This document shows positions 1-7,087 of a stretch of 8,706 nt of DNA, piece by piece. Position 1 is the stretch's first letter, and each line of letters begins with the position of its first letter. The stretch is from Flavobacteriaceae bacterium (GTDB lineage Bacteria > Bacteroidota > Bacteroidia > Flavobacteriales > Flavobacteriaceae): positions 1 to 8,706 of the forward strand of contig CANHBE010000100.1 of NCBI GenBank assembly GCA_947458575.1, read 5' to 3'. The notes beneath the pieces were generated by a model, which worked only from the letters and a program-made list of their open reading frames with translations, was not told the DNA's origin and made no database searches. The translations under genes and the position numbers were made by a program.

Positions 1-630
1 TACAAAACGACAGCGCTCTCCATTATACTTGCCTTCCTCTGCGACCAACTGCTTGATGTCTATGTTCTGACTCCAGAAATCATTATACTTTGGCTTATTA
101 AGTTCACGCCAATTAGTGATACCTATGTTATAACTAAAATACAGTTTGTAAACCACTGTAATTGGTTCGTTTAAGTACGGGTTGCCTTTTGAGATTTCTG
201 CAACCAAATGAATGGCATCATCGGATGAGACTTGCGGTTCATCATTTGGATCTCTTGGCTGCGACACTGCTGCCGTCACGGTTATTTTTATTGGATTAGT
301 TTTATAAACTTGTCCATTGATTTCTACCGCAGCCTGCTTGATTGTCAGTGTTCCTTTTTGGGTAGGAAGCAAAAAGTACGAATACGATTTGTTGAAAGAG
401 CTCTTACCATTTATCCATGATTGACTCACTTGCTGACTTGGTCCTGCCACGATACGAAATCCCTCAAATGAAGGTGGCGTAAAATTATCGCCATCTGCAT
501 TCATGGTAAAATCAATTCGCAATCGTTCATTTAATCCTAAGGTGTTCTTGCTAACTTTTGCTTCAAATTGAATTTGAGCGTAAAGTCCGCTGCAACAGAT
601 TAAGAAAAATAATACTAACTGTTTTTTCAT
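1..630 (-). CDS. batD: BatD, exported oxygen-tolerance family protein (5' part only)
   Basis: This open frame of 210 codons runs off the left edge of the window, so only the N-terminal part is visible; BatD proteins are usually about 550-600 residues. The start is the ATG at 628-630, which opens a clear signal peptide (MKKQLVLFFLICCSGLYAQ, cleavage predicted near residue 18). After it comes a beta-rich extracytoplasmic region with the motifs 'VSKNTLGLNERLRIDF' (about 26-41), 'PPSFEGFRIVAGPSQ' (52-66) and 'SYSYFLLPTQKGTLTI' (82-97). These are characteristic of the N-terminal domain of BatD (oxygen tolerance) proteins, which are predicted to sit in the periplasm with a C-terminal membrane anchor. 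It lies 61 nt downstream of batC on the same strand and closes the visible part of the bat operon. Family and position agree, so identity is secure; the molecular function of BatD is not known. Confidence 0.93.
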   Translation of the reverse strand, partial: MKKQLVLFFLICCSGLYAQIQFEAKVSKNTLGLNERLRIDFTMNADGDNFTPPSFEGFRIVAGPSQQVSQSWINGKSSFNKSYSYFLLPTQKGTLTIKQAAVEINGQVYKTNPIKITVTAAVSQPRDPNDEPQVSSDDAIHLVAEISKGNPYLNEPITVVYKLYFSYNIGITNWRELNKPKYNDFWSQNIDIKQLVAEEGKYNGERCRFV

Positions 631-636
631 TGCCTT

Positions 637-656
637 ACTAAGTCTAAATTCTTAGT
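637..656 (-). other. Small inverted repeat in the batC-batD gap
   Basis: ACTAAG (637-642) and CTTAGT (651-656) form a perfect 6-bp inverted repeat with an 8-nt loop, 7 nt before the batD start. The stem is short and AT-rich with no following U-run, so it is not a convincing terminator. It might weakly affect batD translation or mRNA stability, or be chance. The rest of the 61-nt gap shows no recognisable site. Confidence 0.2.
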
Positions 657-691
657 TCTTCTGTCTATTGAATTTGAGAAGTCTTAATCCT

Positions 692-1429
692 TTACCAATC
701 TTTCTCTGTTTGTACCGGTTTTCCTTTTACTTTTTTGGCGTTTACTTTATCTTGAATTTTCTTTTCTTCATTATTCACTGCATCAAGCAGAATTTGTAAA
801 CGTTCTTTAGAAATTCCGCCGGGTTTGGATTTAGGTTCGTTTTTTTGTTGATCCTTTTGATCTTTATCTTCTTTTTTATCTTGATCTCCATTTTTCTTGT
901 CGTCTTGCTTGTCTTTATCCTGATCTTTCTTGTCTTTATCGTTCTGATCTTTTTTGTCCTCTTTTTTGTCTTTCTTGTTATCCTTCTTATCGTCTTTTGG
1001 TGGATTGTCTTTCAACATTTTCTTCGCTAACGCGTAGTTGTAACGCGTCTCTTCGTCGGTTGGATCATTGCGCAATGCGTTTTTGTAGCTTTCAACTGCC
1101 TGGCTGTAATTTTTTTCCTTCATCAAAACATTGCCTAAATTATGATATGCTCGGTGCTTCTGTTGTCTTGAATCGGCATTCTCGATTGCTTTTAAATAAG
1201 GATACTTTGCTTCACCAGCTTGATTTTGACGATAAATTGCATTCCCTAAATTGTAGCTTGCGATAGGATTTTTTCGAGTTCTTGACAAGGATATTCTGTA
1301 ATCTGCTTCGGCATCAGCATATTTCTTAGCCTCAAACTTTTCGTTGGCTTCGGGTAAATTTTTATCGGTCTCTTGCGCAAAGGCCACAAAAGAAAGGAGT
1401 AGAAAAATCAGTGTTGTCGCCTGTTTCAT
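692..1429 (-). CDS. batC: BatC, exported TPR protein with Lys/Asp-rich linker
   Basis: This 245-aa protein has a signal peptide (1-18, ending AFA before Gln19), so the mature protein should be extracytoplasmic. Residues about 24-137 are TPR-like helical repeats: 'NEKFEAKKYADAEADYR' (29-45), 'ASYNLGNAIYRQNQ' (57-70), 'AYHNLGNVLMKEKNYSQAVE' (94-113) and 'DEETRYNYALAKK' (125-137). Residues 143-199 are an extreme Lys/Asp/Gln linker. A conserved-looking tail follows (206-245), with 'ERLQILLDAVNNEEKKIQDKV' and a final 'GKPVQTEKDW'. This TPR-plus-charged-linker layout matches BatC, a presumed scaffold for the other Bat proteins. The ATG overlaps the batB stop by 4 nt (ATGA), implying translational coupling. 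The start is supported by the overlap and the signal peptide. Its partner proteins are not shown by the sequence. Confidence 0.93.
   Translation of the reverse strand: MKQATTLIFLLLSFVAFAQETDKNLPEANEKFEAKKYADAEADYRISLSRTRKNPIASYNLGNAIYRQNQAGEAKYPYLKAIENADSRQQKHRAYHNLGNVLMKEKNYSQAVESYKNALRNDPTDEETRYNYALAKKMLKDNPPKDDKKDNKKDKKEDKKDQNDKDKKDQDKDKQDDKKNGDQDKKEDKDQKDQQKNEPKSKPGGISKERLQILLDAVNNEEKKIQDKVNAKKVKGKPVQTEKDW
833..1003 (-). repeat. Low-complexity Lys/Asp-coding, purine-rich tract inside batC
   Basis: About 57 codons of batC (residues 143-199) are built almost only from AAA/AAG, GAT/GAC, CAA/CAG and GAA. The coding strand is therefore purine-rich and the plus strand is a run of tct/ctt/ttt triplets. 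Units such as KKDQ, KDKKD and DKKED recur irregularly, suggesting growth and shrinkage by replication slippage. It encodes a flexible, highly charged linker between the TPR part and the conserved C-terminal tail of BatC. The open frame on the opposite strand is only the complement of this tract. Confidence 0.85.
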
Positions 1430-2466
1430 GATTTCTTTTCGTTAAACAAATTCAACTTCGCAATCCAACTGGTTTTTCGGTCCAAGAAAAAAACATCCAA
1501 AAATAACAACGAAAAAGCAATTCCAAGAAACCATTGAAACTGCGACTCAAAATCTGCCATTTGTGTCGCTTCAAATTCGGTTTTCTGTATGTTATCGAGG
1601 GCTTTTTTGACGTAGGCCAACACTTCTTTGGTAGAACTGCCATAAACGTAACCTCCTTTGGTTGCTTTCGCAATTTCTTTTAGCCCATCTTGATTTAATT
1701 TAGTGATAACAACTTCATTATTATTGTCTCTCTTAAAACTTTGAACAACGCCATTCTGCTTCAGCGGAATCGGACCTCCTTTTTCTGTTCCTACGCCGAT
1801 GGTAATAATTTTCATTCCATTTTTGTTAGCTTCTGCTGCAGCATCGGAAGCGCCTTCAGAATGATCTTCTCCATCTGAAATCAAGATCAGAAGTTTACTT
1901 GTCTTGTTGCCTTTATCGAAATAGGTTGAGGATAATTTGATGGCGTCTTCAAGTGAAGTACCTTGAGAAGAAACAATTGACGTGTTCATGCTTTGCAAAA
2001 ACATTTTGGAAACGGCATAATCTGTAGTAATGGGCAAAACAGGGAAAGCGCTTCCGGCGTATGCTACAATTCCGATGCGATCATTTCCCAGCTGATTAAT
2101 GATTTGCGAGACGATTTGCTTGCTTTTTTCCAATCTGTTTGGAGCAACATCTTCTGCCAGCATACTTTTGGAAACATCCATGGCAAAGACGATATCAATA
2201 CCTTCTCGCTTGATTGTTTCCATTTTGGTGCCGATTTTTGGGTTTACTAACCCCAGAATCAAAGCGGTTATTGCTAGTAACATCAAAGAGAACTTGAGAG
2301 TTGACTTAAGAACAGATCTTTCCGGACTTAATTTTCTTACCAGGTCGATATCGCCAAATTCTCGTTGCTTCTTTCTTTTCCAGTATAATACATAGAAGAA
2401 AAGTAGCACCAAAACCGGTATGATGCTCAAAAGATACAGATAGCCTTTTTCTTCTAATTCGTACAT
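1426..2466 (-). CDS. batB: BatB, membrane-anchored von Willebrand factor A protein
   Basis: This 346-aa protein has two N-terminal transmembrane segments (about 9-28 and 57-74), a VWA domain (about 89-290) and a C-terminal segment (about 311-327). The metal-binding MIDAS residues are intact: DVSKS (97-101), T170 in QGTS, and D198 in SDGED. The positive cluster after the first segment (WKRKKQR, 29-35) and the DRK after the last one suggest those ends are cytoplasmic and the VWA domain is periplasmic. Two tandem VWA proteins of this layout, BatA then BatB, define the bat cluster. The start lies 2 nt after the batA stop and the stop overlaps the batC start, so it is probably coupled to both. VWA domains of this family usually mediate protein-protein contacts through the bound metal. 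Length and architecture fit a complete gene. Confidence 0.95.
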   Translation of the reverse strand: MYELEEKGYLYLLSIIPVLVLLFFYVLYWKRKKQREFGDIDLVRKLSPERSVLKSTLKFSLMLLAITALILGLVNPKIGTKMETIKREGIDIVFAMDVSKSMLAEDVAPNRLEKSKQIVSQIINQLGNDRIGIVAYAGSAFPVLPITTDYAVSKMFLQSMNTSIVSSQGTSLEDAIKLSSTYFDKGNKTSKLLILISDGEDHSEGASDAAAEANKNGMKIITIGVGTEKGGPIPLKQNGVVQSFKRDNNNEVVITKLNQDGLKEIAKATKGGYVYGSSTKEVLAYVKKALDNIQKTEFEATQMADFESQFQWFLGIAFSLLFLDVFFLDRKTSWIAKLNLFNEKKS

Positions 2467-2468
2467 GT

Positions 2469-3470
2469 CTATATAAAACTTTTAAAAATTGTGTTTCTTA
2501 ATCCGATTTCAACCAGAACGAGAAGACCTGCCAGCAGAACTAATGGACGATACTTTTCGTCGTAATCGTAATATTTGAGCTCCTCGATTTCGGTAGTCTC
2601 AAGTTTGTTAATCTCGCTATAGATTTGTATCAACTTTGAATTGCTGGTTGCTCTGAAATACTTACCTCCTGTTTTTCTTGCGATGCTTCTCATGAGTTTT
2701 TCGTCGATTTCTACTTGCATCATGCGAAATAAAAATTGTCCATTTGGCGCTATTGCATAAGGGAACTCTGCCATTCCGTTGGTTCCTATTCCAATTGTAT
2801 AGACCTTAATTCCGTATTGCTCGGCGATATCAGCTGCTGTTTCTGGTTCTATAAAGCCCGAATTATTAACGCCATCGGTTAACAAAATGATTACTTTGCT
2901 TTTCGCTTTGCTTTCTTTCAGTCTATTTATTGCTGTTGTTAGTCCCATTCCTATACCTGTTCCGTCTTGCAACACTCGGTCGTACTTAATACTGTTTACT
3001 GCGTCAAGAACTACAGCTTTATCACTGGTAACCGGTGTTTTGGTATATGCTTCTGCAGCATAAACCACGAGCCCAATACGATCGTTTGGTCTTTGTTGCA
3101 CAAAATTAGAGGCCACTTTCTTTAGCGCTTCCATTCTATTTGGCTTCAAGTCTTTGGCCAACATACTCCCTGAAACATCCACTGCCATAACAATATCAAT
3201 TCCTTTTGTAGTTTTTGTTTCGTTGCTTATATCTACCGTTCTTGGTCGTGCCATTGCCAAAATAAGAGCGCTAAGTGCAAGTAACCGCAAAAGAAAAAGA
3301 AAAGGGTTTAGTTTTGCTAAGATTGACGATGTTGTTTGAAAGCCTTGCAATGAACTTATTTTCAAAGTTGGTGCTTGCTGTTTGTGCTTCCACATGTACC
3401 ACACTATTGCAAGCGGGAGCAAGAGGAAAAGCCAAAAAAACCCGGGATTCAAAAAGGTAATCTCTTTCAT
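2469..3470 (-). CDS. batA: BatA, membrane-anchored von Willebrand factor A protein
   Basis: This 333-aa protein has transmembrane segments at about 9-27, 56-74 and 308-323, with a VWA domain at about 90-290. The MIDAS motif is complete: DVSGS (98-102), T171 in DGTGIG, and D199 in LLTDG. 'FLNPGFFWLFLL' near the N-terminus is typical of BatA (aerotolerance regulator N-terminal region). Lys/His residues after segment 1 (WKHKQQ) and Arg/Lys after the last one place those ends in the cytoplasm and the VWA domain in the periplasm by the positive-inside rule. The start codon shares one base with the stop of the upstream 544-aa gene (TAATG), and batB follows after 2 nt. BatA is a paralogue of BatB with a slightly different MIDAS (DVSGS against DVSKS). 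The family was named from a Bacteroides fragilis aerotolerance mutant; biochemical activity is unknown. Confidence 0.95.
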   Translation of the reverse strand: MKEITFLNPGFFWLFLLLPLAIVWYMWKHKQQAPTLKISSLQGFQTTSSILAKLNPFLFLLRLLALSALILAMARPRTVDISNETKTTKGIDIVMAVDVSGSMLAKDLKPNRMEALKKVASNFVQQRPNDRIGLVVYAAEAYTKTPVTSDKAVVLDAVNSIKYDRVLQDGTGIGMGLTTAINRLKESKAKSKVIILLTDGVNNSGFIEPETAADIAEQYGIKVYTIGIGTNGMAEFPYAIAPNGQFLFRMMQVEIDEKLMRSIARKTGGKYFRATSNSKLIQIYSEINKLETTEIEELKYYDYDEKYRPLVLLAGLLVLVEIGLRNTIFKSFI

Positions 3471-5104
3471 TAATTACTTACTCTTTTAAGTTCAACCGAA
3501 TTCAAGATACGCTCGGATATTTGATTTGCATATTCATCTCCTTCTTCGTGCGAAATACAAACCTGTTGCAAACCTCCGTCTTGATGAAACAACAAGATTT
3601 CATAATAGAATTTTGTACTAGTTTTGGTAATACTGTTTACAAACGAAAAGGTACCATAACCTTTTAGTCCTCGAACCCCAAGTTTAGTATCGAATTCTTC
3701 TTGCTTAACAATCATGTTTTGTGCTCCTTGACTTTGAATCAGTTGCAAGGAACCTTCCATCGCTTTTGCTAAATCAACTTCAGTTTCTTGTTTGAATTTG
3801 TATGTCGAAACTAAAACCTGAAATTTGCCTAAAATGCTTCCGTGTGTGAATGATTGCATCTCTTTAATCAATGCCATTCCATCTTTTGGGAGCGATTTTG
3901 ATAAATCGACTCGTTTCAAAACCACTGGAGTTTCAATTGTAACGCCTGGGTTACCATAATCACTGTAAACCCACTCACCTTCCAAAAGTTCTTTGGAATC
4001 ATTCCCTAGAATAACATCTTTAACAAAACTAAATCCTTTGGTAACAATCATAAAGGATAAAGTAAACACAACTACGCCCAAGACTGCACCAACTGTTATT
4101 TGAATTCGTTTTTTACGCTTTCGCAACAACTGAAGACGAATTTGTTCTTTTCGCTGTAACTCATTCAATATGAGTTCATCTTCTTGCTCTACTACAACCG
4201 GAATAGCCTTATCCAATATTACTATTGCGCTTTCAATTTTCTTCCGATCTTCTGTAATTTCGAAATCGAGTGGCTTTGACTTGGCGAACTTCACTAAGTC
4301 GGCTTGCTTTAGGACTTTCTCAAGGTTCTCGAACGTCTCAGGTGAAAGCGACATCTTTTTTTTCTGCGAGGCTTTTCTCAGTCCTTCAATAAGTTCGGAA
4401 GTTGTGCTTTCCATTGCCGGAACTTCGATCGCTTCTTCTATATAATTTCTGGCAATATTCGTCAATTCGCTGTAGTACTCTTTTACTTCCCCTTTTTGCC
4501 AAAGTTGCTTTTTCTCTAAGGAATTGAGTAGGCTTGTTGCTTTTTCTATGGGTGTTTTGAAGTCTTCTTTTTCTATTTTCTTTATTTGTCTTTTCTTGAC
4601 AAACCAATAAACAAATGCTCCTATTGCGGCTAAAAATAAAACAAACAAGAGCAATTTCCATATCCAACTTTTACTTGAACTAACCTCAGCAATTGGTTTT
4701 ATATCGTATAGCTTTTGTTTTAAGGTGTCTACAACTACATTATCAACCTCAACTTTGATGCTGTCGGTAAAATATGGTTTGTTGTTGATAAGAACCGTCA
4801 TTCTTGGGATAGTGTATCTTCCGCTATCAAACTGAGTAAGGCCAAATCGCTTTATCAATTCGTATCGACCCTCTTTTCTTAATGTATCGATGGGATAAGA
4901 TTGAATAACCTCCAACACACCGAGCATTTTTGGATTTGGAAAAGCAACTTTCGAAGCAGTGTCTATAGTTGTCTTTAGTGTCAGTTTAAACTCTGCTCCA
5001 ATTTTATTCTTCGTAGTGTCTATTGTTGTCAAAACTTGCTTTTGCTGTCCGTAAACAAACATTGTTAGCAAAAAAACACCAAAGGCAAAAACAACTTTTT
5101 TCAT
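3470..5104 (-). CDS. Uncharacterised two-TM Bat-cluster protein (544 aa)
   Basis: No named function is recognised. Residues 1-19 form a signal peptide (ending VYG before QQ). A beta-rich exported domain (about 20-146) resembles the N-terminal domains of BatD-type proteins, with 'IGAEFKLTL' at 35-43. TM1 lies at about 148-169 and is followed by KKRQIKK. A helical cytoplasmic domain (about 170-334) contains 'EYYSELTNIARNYIEEA' (209-225) and 'PAMESTTSELIEGLR' (229-243), a pattern like DUF4381-type proteins that often neighbour MoxR/VWA genes. TM2 lies at about 336-355, after RKRKKR. The C-terminal domain (about 375-540) is predicted periplasmic. An AGGA 8 nt before the ATG is one of the few Shine-Dalgarno-like sites in the window. 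It lies 22 nt after the DUF58 gene, and its stop overlaps the batA start (TAATG). I infer an adaptor spanning the inner membrane between the cytoplasmic and periplasmic parts of the system. Confidence 0.88.
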   Translation of the reverse strand: MKKVVFAFGVFLLTMFVYGQQKQVLTTIDTTKNKIGAEFKLTLKTTIDTASKVAFPNPKMLGVLEVIQSYPIDTLRKEGRYELIKRFGLTQFDSGRYTIPRMTVLINNKPYFTDSIKVEVDNVVVDTLKQKLYDIKPIAEVSSSKSWIWKLLLFVLFLAAIGAFVYWFVKKRQIKKIEKEDFKTPIEKATSLLNSLEKKQLWQKGEVKEYYSELTNIARNYIEEAIEVPAMESTTSELIEGLRKASQKKKMSLSPETFENLEKVLKQADLVKFAKSKPLDFEITEDRKKIESAIVILDKAIPVVVEQEDELILNELQRKEQIRLQLLRKRKKRIQITVGAVLGVVVFTLSFMIVTKGFSFVKDVILGNDSKELLEGEWVYSDYGNPGVTIETPVVLKRVDLSKSLPKDGMALIKEMQSFTHGSILGKFQVLVSTYKFKQETEVDLAKAMEGSLQLIQSQGAQNMIVKQEEFDTKLGVRGLKGYGTFSFVNSITKTSTKFYYEILLFHQDGGLQQVCISHEEGDEYANQISERILNSVELKRVSN

Positions 5105-5126
5105 AACTTTAATCCTAAAACCTGTT

Positions 5127-5990
5127 TTATCTGGACTTAAAATAGCCTAAAAGCTTGGTGACATAACTTTCATCAACCCTTGTGTTTACAACGCCAGAGC
5201 CCGACTTACTGAACGTATCTCTAAAATAATGTATTCGGTCTTGATAGTATTTTTCATAACTTAATCTTACCGATTTGGAGCTTGTATTGACCCACCGAAC
5301 CAATCCGGTCTCTGCATCTAACATAGAAACCATTCCTATGTTTGGCATTTTTTCTTCACGCAAATCATAAACTCTGATTCCCGTAATATCATGTTTTTTT
5401 GACGCAATCTTCAGTGTATGTTCATAGTTATCCGACATGAAATCCGAAATTACAAACACGATTGCCTTTTTTTTCTGCGTACTTGAAAGAAATTTAAGTG
5501 CTTGGGCAATATCGGTTCTGTGACTTTTTGGTTGGAACTCGATTAATTCTCTGATAATCCGCAAAACATGTGACCTGCCTTTCTTAGGGGGAATATACAA
5601 TTCGATTTGGTCTGAGAATAGAATCAAACCAATCTTGTCGTTATTTTGAGTTGCCGAAAATGCCATTGTTGCTGCTATTTCGGTCACTATATCTTTTTTA
5701 AACTTGTTTCTCGTGCCAAAATTCTCAGATCCGCTTATGTCGACCATGAGCATCATAGTCAATTCCCGTTCTTCTTCAAAAACCTTAACATGTGTTTCGT
5801 TATAGCGGGCCGTAACATTCCAGTCTATCGAACGAATATCATCTCCATATTGGTAAGGTCTCACCTCTGAAAAAGTCATACCGCGTCCTTTAAATGATGT
5901 ATGGTACTCTCCAGAAAATATATGATCACTTAACCTTCGGGTCTTTATTTCGATTTTGCGTACTTTTTTGAGTAAGTCTTTTGTTTCCAT
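5127..5990 (-). CDS. DUF58 / VWA-like cytoplasmic protein, partner of MoxR
   Basis: This 287-aa soluble protein has no signal peptide or membrane segment. Residues 35-62 carry the DUF58 signature, with 'GRGMTFSEVRPYQYGDD' leading into 'RSIDWNVTAR'. A VWA-like fold follows: DISGS (84-88) is the MIDAS core, with T159-D160 and D183 in 'ISDF' as likely further ligands. DUF58 proteins are nearly always encoded next to MoxR ATPases and are thought to work with them. The frame is open up to an ATG at 6023 (11 codons more), but the start at 5990 (METKDLLKKV) is preferred because it matches where this family normally begins and the extra residues look unlike it. The gap to moxR is then 92 nt, which is long for this cluster. 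The stop is 22 nt before the next gene. Confidence 0.94.
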   Translation of the reverse strand: METKDLLKKVRKIEIKTRRLSDHIFSGEYHTSFKGRGMTFSEVRPYQYGDDIRSIDWNVTARYNETHVKVFEEERELTMMLMVDISGSENFGTRNKFKKDIVTEIAATMAFSATQNNDKIGLILFSDQIELYIPPKKGRSHVLRIIRELIEFQPKSHRTDIAQALKFLSSTQKKKAIVFVISDFMSDNYEHTLKIASKKHDITGIRVYDLREEKMPNIGMVSMLDAETGLVRWVNTSSKSVRLSYEKYYQDRIHYFRDTFSKSGSGVVNTRVDESYVTKLLGYFKSR

Positions 5991-6082
5991 TTCTATTCGC
6001 TTGCTACCAAGACTTAAAAACACAATTTTCCAACATAAAATGTCTTAGATTGACTATTAAACACGGAAGAAATATACCAATG

Positions 6083-7087
6083 TTATGGAACTTCAACCTC
6101 ATTAACTATTTTGTTAATGATGTCAACCGAAGTAATATTCTCGGCTTCCGCTTCGTAGGTAATACCAATTCTATGGCGTAATACATCGTGAACTACTGCT
6201 CTTACATCTTCTGGAATTACGTAACCACGTCTCTTGATAAATGCATAGCACTTCGCAGCGTTAGCTAGATTTATACTTCCTCGGGGTGATGAACCAAAAC
6301 CAATCAAAGGTTTTAGATCCTGCAACTTATACTTTTCTGGATATCTTGTAGCAAAAATGATATCCAATATATACTTTTCAATCTTTTCATCCATGTAAAC
6401 CTCTCGGACAGCTGCTTGAGCACGCAGAATTTGGTCTATGGAGACTACTTGATTCACGTTGTCATATGTTCCAGATAAATTTTGTCTTATCACCATTCGC
6501 TCCTCGTCCATTTTCGGATAATCAATGACTGTCTTCAACATAAAGCGGTCAACCTGAGCTTCCGGAAGCGGATAAGTTCCTTCTTGTTCGATTGGATTCT
6601 GTGTGGCAAGAACCAAGAAAGGTTTATCTAGAACAAAAGTACTATCGCCAATGGTGACTTGCTTCTCCTGCATAGCTTCAAGTAAAGCAGATTGTACTTT
6701 TGCAGGCGCCCTATTGATCTCATCTGCCAAAACAAAGTTGGCAAAAATCGGCCCTTTTTTAATAGAAAATTCATTTTGTTTGATGTTATAAACCATGGTT
6801 CCAACCACATCTGCCGGAAGCAAATCCGGCGTAAATTGAATCCTGCTAAAAGAACCATGAACAGCTTTTGCCAATGTATTGATTGCTAAAGTTTTTGCTA
6901 ATCCCGGAACACCTTCCAATAAAATGTGCCCTTGTCCTAAAAGACCAATGAGTAATCGTTCAATCATGTGCTTTTGACCAACTATCACTTTGTTCATTTC
7001 CATTGTAAGTAAGTCAATAAAAGCACTTTCTCTCTCTATTTTTTCATTAATCGCTCTGATGTCTAAAGTCGTGGTGTTTTCTTCCAT
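6083..7087 (-). CDS. moxR: MoxR-family AAA+ ATPase
   Basis: This 334-aa protein is a complete MoxR-type AAA+ ATPase. Walker A is GVPGLAKT (59-66), Walker B is FVLADEIN (118-125, acidic pair D122-E123), and sensor 1 is ATQNP (161-165). The arginine finger is in 'EAQVDRF' (R181), and sensor 2 is in 'GSSPRG' (R269), followed by the helical lid domain. All catalytic residues are present. MoxR proteins form ring ATPases thought to act as chaperones that insert cofactors or mature protein complexes, together with VWA-domain partners. Here the partner is most likely the DUF58 protein encoded just downstream, and less directly BatA and BatB. It is the first gene of the minus-strand cluster. No Shine-Dalgarno site precedes the ATG, as is usual in Bacteroidota. 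The client is not known. Confidence 0.96.
   Translation of the reverse strand: MEENTTTLDIRAINEKIERESAFIDLLTMEMNKVIVGQKHMIERLLIGLLGQGHILLEGVPGLAKTLAINTLAKAVHGSFSRIQFTPDLLPADVVGTMVYNIKQNEFSIKKGPIFANFVLADEINRAPAKVQSALLEAMQEKQVTIGDSTFVLDKPFLVLATQNPIEQEGTYPLPEAQVDRFMLKTVIDYPKMDEERMVIRQNLSGTYDNVNQVVSIDQILRAQAAVREVYMDEKIEKYILDIIFATRYPEKYKLQDLKPLIGFGSSPRGSINLANAAKCYAFIKRRGYVIPEDVRAVVHDVLRHRIGITYEAEAENITSVDIINKIVNEVEVP

Noticed and set aside
232..420. Plus-strand 62-codon open frame opposite batD
   Set aside because: It lies antisense to a clear BatD coding region and has no recognisable features.
845..1030. Plus-strand open frame coding a Leu/Ile/Phe-rich 'membrane' peptide
   Set aside because: It is the exact complement of the Lys/Asp-rich tract of batC; hydrophobic residues arise from reading the pyrimidine-rich strand.
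4386..4667. Minus-strand 93-codon frame inside the 544-aa gene, and a similar one at 1452-1673 inside batB
   Set aside because: Both lie in another frame of a well-supported gene and show no domain, signal peptide or sensible composition.
6016..6056. AAGAC...GTCTT inverted repeat in the moxR-DUF58 gap as a terminator
   Set aside because: Only 5 bp of stem with a loop of nearly 30 nt and no U-run; not a credible terminator or structured RNA.
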